Shown: piece by piece, positions 5,593 through 13,210 of the stretch | How positions within the stretch are numbered: position 1 is the first letter of the stretch | Layout of the letters: each line of letters starts with the position of its first letter | Origin: an uncultured Oscillospiraceae bacterium | Lineage (GTDB): Bacteria; Bacillota; Clostridia; Oscillospirales; Oscillospiraceae | Assembly: GCA_900752305.1 (NCBI GenBank) | Contig: CAADUV010000190.1 | Span: 1-15,511 of the forward strand | Reading direction: 5' to 3' | Length of the DNA: 15,511 bases | Notes under the pieces: generated by a model | The model's input: only the letters and a program-made list of their open reading frames with translations | Told to the model about the DNA's origin: nothing | The model's database searches: none | Position numbers and translations under genes: made by a program

Positions 5593-8500
5593 ATGACAAA
5601 ACGGATCGGTTCCCTTCTGTTGGCGCTTATCATGACGATTTCGCTGGCTGTGCCAGCTATGGCAGTCACAGAGACAGAGCAGACAGAAGAACCTACCGCC
5701 AGCACTGTGGAGCCAACCGCTCCCACCGACGCTGACACCCCAGCGGATACTTCTGCTTCCACGCCGAAGGAGACTCCGGCTCCTTCGGAAACAGAGAAAG
5801 ACACGGACTCCAAAGAAAAAAAGACTGCGGCAAAGAAGGCAGTTGTTTCCATACAGTCCGTACAGTCTGATTTGGATGCTTATTTCGCAGACCTGCCTTT
5901 GAACGCCACTGTCGGCTCGGGCACCGTCACGCAGTGGAAAAAAACTACGCTCAATGGCGAAAACGTCCTGACCACTTGTAATTATCACAGCCCCCGTGGC
6001 ACATCGACCCTAACCTTAGAGGCCACCGCAGACACCCATCTGACCTTTGAGTACAAGGTATCCACCGAGCCAAAGTATGACACATTCACCCTCACCCACG
6101 GTTCCACCACTGTGGTAAACGGAGTCAGCGGTATCATAGACTGGACGCTGGTGGAATTGGATGTAAAGGCCGGCGACACCCTGACCTTTAAATACGCCAA
6201 AGACGGCAGCGGCGACCAGAACGACGACCGCGTTTACCTCCGCAGCTTCACCGCCGGTGCAGGCATCCCCATCACCTTCCACGCCAACGGCGGCACCGGT
6301 GAGGATTATACCCAGAACATCTACGGCGGCAAGGGCACCCTGAAGGCCAACACCTTCACCTGTGACGGAAAAGTCTTCATCGGCTGGGCCACCTCTGCTG
6401 AAGGCGATGTGGTCTACGCCGACCAGGCATCTGTGACCGACGTCACCGAGGCAATGGAGCTGTACGCCCGTTGGGCAGACGCCTCCACCGTCACCTTTGA
6501 CAACAATGGCAAGACCAGCACTGTCCAGATCCCTACCAACGACGCCATCGGCAGCGCACGGATCCCCAGCGAGGGCACCAAGAAGGGTTACCTGTTTGGT
6601 GGCTGGTTCCACAACGACACCCAGCTGACAGCGGAGACGGTTATCACGGAGGACATCACCTTCACCGCCAAGTGGACGCCCATCACCTATACCATCGCCT
6701 TTGACCCCAACGGCGGCGAGGGCACCATGGACCCCATCTCCGCCATCTATGACCAGGAGTTCACCCTGCCCGAGTGTGCTTTCACCCGTGCCGGTTATGA
6801 TTTTGCCGGTTGGAACAATACCGCCAAAAAGAACCTGACCGATCAGCAAGGCGCAACGTTCACCCTGCGCGCCACCTGGAAGGGTCAGGATGTTCCGGTC
6901 ACCATCGACCTCAACTATGAAGGGTCTACTCCCACTCAGAGAACTTGCGTCGTAGGTGAGAACTACAACTATATCCGGAATCCCCAGACGGGCGGCTCCA
7001 AATCCTCCGCCATCCAAGACCCCACCCGCACCGGTTGGAAGTTTATCGGTTGGTATGACGCAGCCGAGGGCGGCACTGAGATCACCAACCAGTACAAATT
7101 TACCGACACCACCCCCACGACCCTCTACGCCCACTGGGTGAAGGGCATCACCGTCCACTTTGATGGCAATGGCTACAAGAGCACCATCTACAACAACCCC
7201 AGGACAGTGCTGGTAGAAGAGGTATACAGGAACCTGCCCTCCCTGAATTCCTATTACTATCCGACCAAGAAGTCATTTGACGACTGGTACACCGCCAAAG
7301 AGGGCGGCGAGAAGGTCACTGCCGACACCAAATTTACCGGTGACGAGGTAACCCTGTACGCCCATTGGAGAGACTATCAGTATATCGTCAAGTTCAACAT
7401 CAAGTCTAGCGACAAATCCACTGTGACCGGCACCATGGAAGACTTCCCCGCTCCCTTTGACAAGGACGTCACCCTGCCCAAGTGCACCTTCACCCGTGAG
7501 GGCTATCGCTTCGCTGGCTGGGCCACCAGCAGCTATGGCAGCACCGTCACCTATACTGATGGTGCGACCCTGAACCGCCCCTTTGAAGAGGACGACTGGG
7601 ACGAGGGCAGCGAAGATAATGAGCCCTTCAACCTGTACGCCATCTGGACAGAAACCGTTTTCGGCAAAGCATACAAAGCCATTGCCGCCAAGCTCCCTAC
7701 GGGCAACGGCATTCGGGAAAACACCACCCTGGAACTTCCCACCACCTCTAGCGAAGATGGCTACACCATCAGTTGGAGCAGCAGCAACACGGACTATATC
7801 ACCAACGATGGCGCAGTCACGCTGCCTGAGACCGGCAACATGACCGTGGCCCTGACCGCCACCGTTACGGAAACGGCAACCGGCGAGACCGAGACCAAGG
7901 ACTACACCCTGACCCTGTACTCTCTGCGTCAGACGGAGACCGAAAATGCTCTGAACGCAGCCGCCAACGCCATGACCGGCAGCCTGGCTCCCGTCTACGG
8001 CACCGACACCAACCTCATCGACTTCGCCTCCAAGAAGCTGGGCGACAAGCTGGACGGCATCAAGCTGACCATCAAAGAGGACACGACCGGCAACGGCGGC
8101 GCCGCCGTCAGCAAGGACGGCACCATCACCTACTACTTCCCCCAGGACAGCCTCAGCGGCAGCGGTGTTTATTTCTATGTCCCCTTCGTCCTGGAAAAGG
8201 ACGGGATCACCGTAGAAAAGAAGTGGTACACCAACATTTCTTGGGACAAGGGCAAGCTCCATGCCTACCTGGAACGGGAGATTGAGACCGTGTCCATCCC
8301 CACCGAGGAGGTCAGCGAACTGTCCCTGCCTCAGGTTCTGAAAAAGGACGGCAACAACCTGGGTTGGAGCAATCTCACCTGGACCTCCAGCAATGACAAG
8401 GTAGTCAAGATCGGCACCACTTCCGGCTATTACGGCGACTACAAGGTGACCATCTACAAGACCGCCATCCCTACCCCGGTGACGCTCACCGCCACCTTGA

Positions 8501-10476
8501 CGTGCAATAGCGCCAGAGACGTACCCGTCACCAAATCCTTCGACATCGTCGTGGCCGCCGGCACCGGCAGCGACACCGTGGAAGAGACCCTGAAGCAGCG
8601 GATGGACGCTGGCTTTGCAAAGGTGGGCCTGTGCGATTGGGGCACCGGCGAGCAGATGACCCCGGACGCCAACGGTATCTACACCGCCACCGAGGACATC
8701 CGCATCCCCCGCACCCGTGACTTCGGCATCGACGGCAAATACTGCCCCATCTCTGTCACCACCAGCGACAATGACGTGCTGGAAGAACCGGGCGTGAACA
8801 ACGCCGCCCGCATCTGGGTCTACCGGGATGTGCCTGGCGGAGAGACCAAGCTGGTCACCATGACCGTCACCATCACCGACAGGGCCAGCGGCGTCTCTGT
8901 GTCCCGCGATTTCCAGATCAAGGTTCCCGCCCTGACCCAGGAAGAAGTGGACCAGGAGATCGCCCTGATGGAGCAGGTCAAGGCCCACTACTTCGACGGC
9001 ATCAAGGCCAACAACCCGGACAAGGATCACGTTACCACCAACCTCCACGCCTTCCATGAAGCATACCTGAATGAGCAGGGCGAACTGACTTGGGTCTATC
9101 ATGTGGATAACATGGTCAACCACGGCATCGTGCCGGTAGATATGGACGGCTGGTATGAGTCGGAACAGTGGAGAACCTTCCGCTCCAGCAATCCCGCCAT
9201 CATCACCCACGAAAACCTGTTGGTCACCCAGCCCACTTCCGCCAGGACGGTCACCATCACCAGCTGGCTCTCCAGCGAGACCTTGGGCAGATACGCGGAA
9301 AAGCATCCGGACAATGTCCAGCTCCAGAAGCTCCATAATCAGGTCGTCTCTGTCTCCGTCATCGTCCCCGGCACCGACGGCAGCGAGACCCCCACGGACG
9401 AGCGCCAGACCTATGCCTTCACCCTCTACGCACCGGACGGCACCCAGCTCATCGACTGCCTGCTGAAAGACCAGCTGGAAGGTATGACTGCGGTCGAAGT
9501 GGCCCGGATCGTGCTGGAAAACAATGGCTACCAGGTCATCGGCGGAAACTACATCCCCGCCATCGTCTCCCCCGATGGCACCAAGTGGAGCGCCGGCGAC
9601 GACGGCGACCACTCCGGCTGGAGCGGCCGCATCAACGGCAAGGTGACTAATTCCGCCAACCTGTCCAACGGGGACACCATCGAGCTGTTCTACACCAAGG
9701 ACTACACCAAAGAGACGGATCACACCAACACCCCCGCCACCGTCGCCCGTGCCATCGACGCCATCGGCACCGTGACCAAGGACAGCGGCGACGCCATCCA
9801 GTCCGCTCGGGCTGCTTATGACCAGCTCACTGACGCCCAGAAGTCCCTCATCGACCAGGCCACGGTGGACAAGCTCACCGCTGCGGAACAGGCTTGGGCA
9901 GACCTGAACAAGCCCGGTGAGCCCACCAAACCAGTGGCCAATGTGATCACCGCCAAATCTGCCACCAAAGTCGCTTCCACCAAAGCCCAGTTCTTCCAGC
10001 TCGGCGCGAAGGCCAAGGGCGGCGCAAAGCTGACCTACAAGTCTAATAACAAGTCTGTAACAGTGAGCCAGAGCGGCAAGGTGACCATCGCCAAGAACTT
10101 TGTGGGGTCGGCCACCATCACCATTACCTCTGGCGCGACCAAGACCTATACCAAGACCATCAAGCGCATCACCATCACCGTCAACCCCGCTGGCACCACC
10201 TTCCGCTCGGTGTACAGCGGCAAAGGCAAGAAGCTGAAAGCGTATTGGAAGAAGAACAGCCGCGTCAGTGGTTATCAGCTCCAGTACAGCCCCAGCAAGC
10301 AGTTCACCAACGTAAAAACGGTCACGCTGAAGGGCGCCAACTGCACCGGCGCCATCCGTTCCAAGCTGACCAAGGGCAAGACTTATTCTGTCCGCATCCG
10401 CACCTACAAGAAGGTGGGCGGCAAGGTCTACTATTCCGCTTGGAGCAAGACCAAACAGGTGAAAATTGTGCGCTGA
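5593..10476 (+). CDS. Secreted multidomain surface protein with transcobalamin-like (DUF4430) domain; predicted cobalamin-capture protein
   Basis: This 1627-aa exported protein starts with a signal peptide (MTKRIGSLLLALIMTISLAVPAMA, reading to a cleavage after residue 24) and a Thr/Pro/Glu-rich linker to about residue 80. A beta-rich region spans about 110-222. Six Listeria-Bacteroides (Flg_new) repeats lie at roughly 227-295, 302-366, 366-433, 434-516, 517-595 and 597-690, each ending in a pattern such as LYARW or LYAHW. Atrophied Ig-like units follow (about 693-775, 895-987, 1004-1112 and 1126-1257). Residues 1274-1368 resemble DUF4430/transcobalamin-like C-terminal domains, with SGWSGRINGK and then NGDTIELFY. 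A helical AIGTVT..ARAAYDQLTDAQK segment (1383-1438), a Big_2-like unit (1450-1533) and a C-terminal FnIII-like domain (1535-1627) complete it. No LPXTG, SLH or lipobox is visible. The cobalamin riboswitch upstream supports a role in B12 binding at the cell surface; that function is inferred, not proven. Adhesion is the main alternative. Confidence 0.85.
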   Translation: MTKRIGSLLLALIMTISLAVPAMAVTETEQTEEPTASTVEPTAPTDADTPADTSASTPKETPAPSETEKDTDSKEKKTAAKKAVVSIQSVQSDLDAYFADLPLNATVGSGTVTQWKKTTLNGENVLTTCNYHSPRGTSTLTLEATADTHLTFEYKVSTEPKYDTFTLTHGSTTVVNGVSGIIDWTLVELDVKAGDTLTFKYAKDGSGDQNDDRVYLRSFTAGAGIPITFHANGGTGEDYTQNIYGGKGTLKANTFTCDGKVFIGWATSAEGDVVYADQASVTDVTEAMELYARWADASTVTFDNNGKTSTVQIPTNDAIGSARIPSEGTKKGYLFGGWFHNDTQLTAETVITEDITFTAKWTPITYTIAFDPNGGEGTMDPISAIYDQEFTLPECAFTRAGYDFAGWNNTAKKNLTDQQGATFTLRATWKGQDVPVTIDLNYEGSTPTQRTCVVGENYNYIRNPQTGGSKSSAIQDPTRTGWKFIGWYDAAEGGTEITNQYKFTDTTPTTLYAHWVKGITVHFDGNGYKSTIYNNPRTVLVEEVYRNLPSLNSYYYPTKKSFDDWYTAKEGGEKVTADTKFTGDEVTLYAHWRDYQYIVKFNIKSSDKSTVTGTMEDFPAPFDKDVTLPKCTFTREGYRFAGWATSSYGSTVTYTDGATLNRPFEEDDWDEGSEDNEPFNLYAIWTETVFGKAYKAIAAKLPTGNGIRENTTLELPTTSSEDGYTISWSSSNTDYITNDGAVTLPETGNMTVALTATVTETATGETETKDYTLTLYSLRQTETENALNAAANAMTGSLAPVYGTDTNLIDFASKKLGDKLDGIKLTIKEDTTGNGGAAVSKDGTITYYFPQDSLSGSGVYFYVPFVLEKDGITVEKKWYTNISWDKGKLHAYLEREIETVSIPTEEVSELSLPQVLKKDGNNLGWSNLTWTSSNDKVVKIGTTSGYYGDYKVTIYKTAIPTPVTLTATLTCNSARDVPVTKSFDIVVAAGTGSDTVEETLKQRMDAGFAKVGLCDWGTGEQMTPDANGIYTATEDIRIPRTRDFGIDGKYCPISVTTSDNDVLEEPGVNNAARIWVYRDVPGGETKLVTMTVTITDRASGVSVSRDFQIKVPALTQEEVDQEIALMEQVKAHYFDGIKANNPDKDHVTTNLHAFHEAYLNEQGELTWVYHVDNMVNHGIVPVDMDGWYESEQWRTFRSSNPAIITHENLLVTQPTSARTVTITSWLSSETLGRYAEKHPDNVQLQKLHNQVVSVSVIVPGTDGSETPTDERQTYAFTLYAPDGTQLIDCLLKDQLEGMTAVEVARIVLENNGYQVIGGNYIPAIVSPDGTKWSAGDDGDHSGWSGRINGKVTNSANLSNGDTIELFYTKDYTKETDHTNTPATVARAIDAIGTVTKDSGDAIQSARAAYDQLTDAQKSLIDQATVDKLTAAEQAWADLNKPGEPTKPVANVITAKSATKVASTKAQFFQLGAKAKGGAKLTYKSNNKSVTVSQSGKVTIAKNFVGSATITITSGATKTYTKTIKRITITVNPAGTTFRSVYSGKGKKLKAYWKKNSRVSGYQLQYSPSKQFTNVKTVTLKGANCTGAIRSKLTKGKTYSVRIRTYKKVGGKVYYSAWSKTKQVKIVR

Positions 10477-10502
10477 ACGGTTTTGAAACCAACCAACGAA
10501 CA

Positions 10503-10546
10503 AATCCCCCTAATGCAGAAAGCAAACGTACTGCATTAGGGGGATT
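10503..10546. terminator. Strong, probably bidirectional terminator
   Basis: AATCCCCCTAATGCAG (10503-10518) and CTGCATTAGGGGGATT (10531-10546) form a perfect 16-bp stem with a 12-nt loop, 27 nt after the stop of the large surface protein. On the plus strand it is followed by ATGGTTTGTTT and on the minus strand by TGTTCGTTGGTTT, both only moderately T-rich. It lies between convergent genes and could serve both the surface-protein gene and the pilus operon. Confidence 0.75.
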
Positions 10547-10641
10547 ATGGTTTGTTTCGGGTGATGCAATGAAAAATAAAACCGCAGCGCACGGCCGCAT
10601 TGGCGATTAAGTTATAATAGGGGCGCAGGAGAGGTAAGCAT

Positions 10642-10746
10642 ATGCTCTGCGCCATCTATGTTGTTTTGCTCGGTTCTCTTGACTGCTTCTTTTCCTTTGC
10701 GGAATTTGATTCTGCATATGCTGCCTCCCTGTCTCTCAACCAGTGA
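10642..10746 (+). CDS. Possible 34-aa hydrophobic peptide
   Basis: This small open frame begins at ATG 10642, 6 nt after a good AGGAGAGG site (10628-10635), with a TATAAT (10613-10618) further upstream but no clear -35 box. The predicted peptide starts MLCAIYVVLLGSLDCFFSF and ends SLSLNQ; its N-terminal half could span a membrane. It overlaps the 3' end of the convergent sortase gene by 11 bases, which weakens the case. I do not recognise it. The region also forms a hairpin, GGCGCAG (10622-10628) with CTGCGCC (10647-10653), enclosing the palindrome AGCATATGCT, so an RNA element is an alternative to a gene. Confidence 0.25.
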   Translation: MLCAIYVVLLGSLDCFFSFAEFDSAYAASLSLNQ

Positions 10747-11368
10747 TTTTTGCAACTCTCTCATTCTTAGGGAGATCCGTTCTTTCACATCGAACAGTCA
10801 CGCGTGACTGTCCGCCGATCGTACAGGTAAAAAGGGTCAGATCCCATGCGCCCTCTGTCATCTCCTGGACATCATAAGGCGACAATATTTCAACATCCAA
10901 CACTTGATAGCAAAAGCAGTTCCCGTCTATATCCGTAAAGGTGATCTTCTCTCCTTGGGACAGATTTTTCAGTTGCCCGAAATGACTCTCATAGTTATGT
11001 GCTGCGATCACCATATTGTCCAAATAGGCCGAACCTGCGTACCGGCACGGTGCGATGCGGAGCCTCGTATAATCCCATTCGCTAATGATGGGCAGCGTAA
11101 GCCCAAGGGACTCCAAGCGCAGAGTCCCAATGTAGCGCTGCCCATCAATTTCTTGTGTCGGCATCTCCATTTCCGGATCCAGAACATAGTCCGGCCATCC
11201 TTGGAATGCATCCGATCTTTTCTGATACTCCGAATCCAACTGCCGCAGAGCCGCTTGAGACGCCGCCCTGGCGCTCACATCGCTCCACACATTGTAGGCC
11301 GTCAGGCAGAATGCTGCGAACAGACAGATCAGACCGATTCCTGTAAAGCGTTTTGCTCTTTTATTCAT
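10736..11368 (-). CDS. Sortase (transpeptidase), small pilus-operon type
   Basis: This membrane-anchored cysteine transpeptidase has 210 aa. An N-terminal membrane segment (about residues 8-28, FTGIGLICLFAAFCLTAYNVW) is followed by the sortase beta-barrel from about residue 78. The catalytic residues are all present: His124 in AAHNY, Cys182 in LTLFTC and Arg189 in the SRVTVRC strand. It lacks the TLVTCTPYGINSHR pattern and the C-terminal membrane helix of class C pilus polymerases, so it looks more like a class B/D-type or housekeeping-like anchoring sortase; the exact class is uncertain. Its ATG lies inside the end of the LPQTG protein gene (8-nt overlap), so the two are probably translated together, and that protein is its likely substrate along with the LPETG adhesin. 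It is the last gene of the operon. Confidence 0.88.
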   Translation of the reverse strand: MNKRAKRFTGIGLICLFAAFCLTAYNVWSDVSARAASQAALRQLDSEYQKRSDAFQGWPDYVLDPEMEMPTQEIDGQRYIGTLRLESLGLTLPIISEWDYTRLRIAPCRYAGSAYLDNMVIAAHNYESHFGQLKNLSQGEKITFTDIDGNCFCYQVLDVEILSPYDVQEMTEGAWDLTLFTCTIGGQSRVTVRCERTDLPKNERVAKITG

Positions 11369-12359
11369 CCCGCTTTTTTCCTTTTGTCAACGCTCCAACG
11401 ATCACAAAGAGGATCCCGCACACGGCCAGCACTGGTACCGGCCACCAGAGCATACCAGTCTGGGGTAGTTTGGAGGGCTTTTTATTAGAATCACCTGGCG
11501 GAGTCGGATGATCCGGGCGGTATGTGTTGGTGACCAAGAAGGTATCCCCTTCCTGCGTCACTGTAACGGTATATCCGTTCTGTTCCTTTTCTACCACACG
11601 CCAATCAATGAGCTGTCCATCCTTCCACTTCGGCAGCTTCTTCCAACTATGACGCCAGTTATTTTCCGCCTGCAGCGTGACAGTATCGTAAACACTGCCG
11701 TTTTTCAGCAGCTGTACTGTAACATTCTTCGGGCGCTGCTTTTCATATCCATTGTCTTTCCAAACCTTTACTGCCTTGCGACTGACAGTCTCCTTGTCAG
11801 GTGTTGGGGGAACCTCATCCCGCGTATACTTCGGCACAGTGTTGACGCTGTATGTCCAAGTATCGGTTTTCTTCTCCAGGGAAGGCAACGCCACCAGGAA
11901 CGGCTCCGTTGTATAGGTATATCCGGCAACCGTGGCAGTTCTCCCCACAACAAGGTACAGTCCCGGTTTCAGCGCGCTCTGCTTGCCAGGAAAACGCAAG
12001 CGCCCATCGGCACCGGTTTCTCCGCTCTCCAGCGGCTGACGCTGATCCCGATCTGCATAAGACTTCAGCGTCTCCGCTGCGGTCTTCCATTCGTCCGAGG
12101 TTAAGTCATTCACCTGGACTGGATACTGGGCAAAGTCGCCTGCCAATGTAAACGTGCAGTATGTATCCACATCCGCCACATAGTACAGGTCAAATGGAAT
12201 GCCGGCAACCGCAGTTCCCTTATGCTGATAGGAGATGGTCAGTTCCACTTCTTTGGATAGGTCGATTGCCCCTGCGGCAAATGCCTGTGTCGGGCATAGT
12301 GCTGCCACGCAGAGCAGGCTCAAGAAGATCGCACACAGGCGATTACGCACGTTTCGCAT
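11361..12359 (-). CDS. LPXTG-anchored minor pilin with Cna-B domain
   Basis: This 332-aa secreted, wall-anchored protein starts at the ATG at 12359, which has GGAGG 8 nt upstream; an in-frame start 14 codons earlier lacks a site and would precede the signal peptide. The signal peptide runs to about residue 28 (LCPTQAFA). A first beta domain (about 30-170) resembles the N-terminal domain of pilins, and a Cna-B domain (about 195-285) runs from SRKAVKVWKD through VVEKE to VTNTYRP; the Lys, Glu and Asn in these motifs are the usual isopeptide-bond partners. A Pro-rich linker leads to LPQTG (11454-11468), a membrane helix and KGKKRDE. Its start overlaps the end of the preceding chimeric ORF and its end overlaps the sortase gene. 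By position and size it is probably the basal or minor pilin of a sortase-assembled pilus. Confidence 0.88.
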   Translation of the reverse strand: MRNVRNRLCAIFLSLLCVAALCPTQAFAAGAIDLSKEVELTISYQHKGTAVAGIPFDLYYVADVDTYCTFTLAGDFAQYPVQVNDLTSDEWKTAAETLKSYADRDQRQPLESGETGADGRLRFPGKQSALKPGLYLVVGRTATVAGYTYTTEPFLVALPSLEKKTDTWTYSVNTVPKYTRDEVPPTPDKETVSRKAVKVWKDNGYEKQRPKNVTVQLLKNGSVYDTVTLQAENNWRHSWKKLPKWKDGQLIDWRVVEKEQNGYTVTVTQEGDTFLVTNTYRPDHPTPPGDSNKKPSKLPQTGMLWWPVPVLAVCGILFVIVGALTKGKKRDE

Positions 12360-13143
12360 TTTGATTGCCTCCGTTCCCTTTTCGTTTTTTCCCTGATACA
12401 AGCAGTACGATCAACAGCGCCAACAGCATCGGCAGTGCTACAACCGGCGCTACCAGCAGTGGATCGATCTGGATGGCATCCGATGTCACACGGATACCTT
12501 CCGTTTGGTTGGCAACACGGTGCCCGCGCACCAACAGTCGATGAGAGTTGATGCCATAAGGCGTACAGGTGACCAATGTACAGAGATCCTTGCCCTCCTC
12601 GATGGTCAGAGCCGATACATCGCTCGGTTCTACGATCAAAATCTGATCCACTTCATAGGTCAACACCTCATCCAGAACGCGAATGACAGCGGTGTAGAAG
12701 TCGTCTGCATTATTCAAAGAGTTATCCCGATCCTTCACCAGATAGTAACCAGCATCCAGACCGGAAATAGTGTACCCGCCAGTAACCGCATTGCTTGTCT
12801 TAACGCCGTCTGCCTTCAGATAGGGAGCAACCGTCTTAGCAAATTCCGCTGCAGTCATCGTATTCTCAGTCAGTTGCTTAGCCACTGCTGCGGCGTCCTG
12901 CAGTTCCGTGGGGAGATTTGTGGTGTCAACACCGCTGCCCCAGGTGATGTTGGAGAGGACTTTGTTCCCATCCTTCATAGTCAAATCACCAGCAAAGATC
13001 TGATAGGCTTCATAAGTATGACCCGGTACCGAGTTCTCAATGGTGATGGAATAATTTTCACCGGCTGCGAACGCAGTGACGCTCATGGCCAGTGCCATCA
13101 CCAGACCCATCACAAGGGACAGGATCTTTTTCATCGTTTTCAT
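12343..13143 (-). CDS. Chimeric ORF: backbone-pilin N-terminus fused to class C sortase C-terminus
   Basis: Numbering here is from the first in-frame ATG (13152), 269 residues. The ATG three codons later (13143) is preferred because AAAGG ends 9 nt upstream of it. Residues 1-30 are a signal peptide (MKKILSLVMGLVMALAMS to TAFAA). Residues 31-150 match the front of a fimbrial backbone pilin, with HTYEAYQIFAGDL and then ISGLDAGYYLVKDRDNSL. From about residue 159 the sequence abruptly becomes class C sortase: VLDEVLTYEVDQILIVEP, CTLVTCTPYGINSHRLLVRGHR (read in two parts, Cys196 and Arg205), and the C-terminal membrane helix with a KKRK tail. The sortase half lacks its catalytic His, and the pilin half lacks its pilin-motif region and LPXTG signal. 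Neither parent can work normally. It is probably an in-frame deletion remnant, a pseudogene in effect, or an assembly mis-join at about 12667-12702. Confidence 0.8.
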   Translation of the reverse strand: MKTMKKILSLVMGLVMALAMSVTAFAAGENYSITIENSVPGHTYEAYQIFAGDLTMKDGNKVLSNITWGSGVDTTNLPTELQDAAAVAKQLTENTMTAAEFAKTVAPYLKADGVKTSNAVTGGYTISGLDAGYYLVKDRDNSLNNADDFYTAVIRVLDEVLTYEVDQILIVEPSDVSALTIEEGKDLCTLVTCTPYGINSHRLLVRGHRVANQTEGIRVTSDAIQIDPLLVAPVVALPMLLALLIVLLVSGKKRKGNGGNQNAKRA

Positions 13144-13210
13144 TTCGTTCATCCTTTCTTTTTTTCTTTAGGTTCTTCAGATGGATGCCTCCATTCCTAC
13201 ACAAAGGGGA

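Noticed and set aside
4991..5599. Open frames on both strands over the riboswitch leader, including a 202-codon one on the minus strand
   Set aside because: The region is explained by a promoter, structured cobalamin riboswitch and terminator; the frames lack ribosome sites and recognisable protein patterns.
7273..10503. 1076-codon open frame on the minus strand
   Set aside because: It is antisense to the large surface-protein gene. Its length follows from that gene's strong preference for C-ending codons; the translation has no signal, domain or ribosome site.
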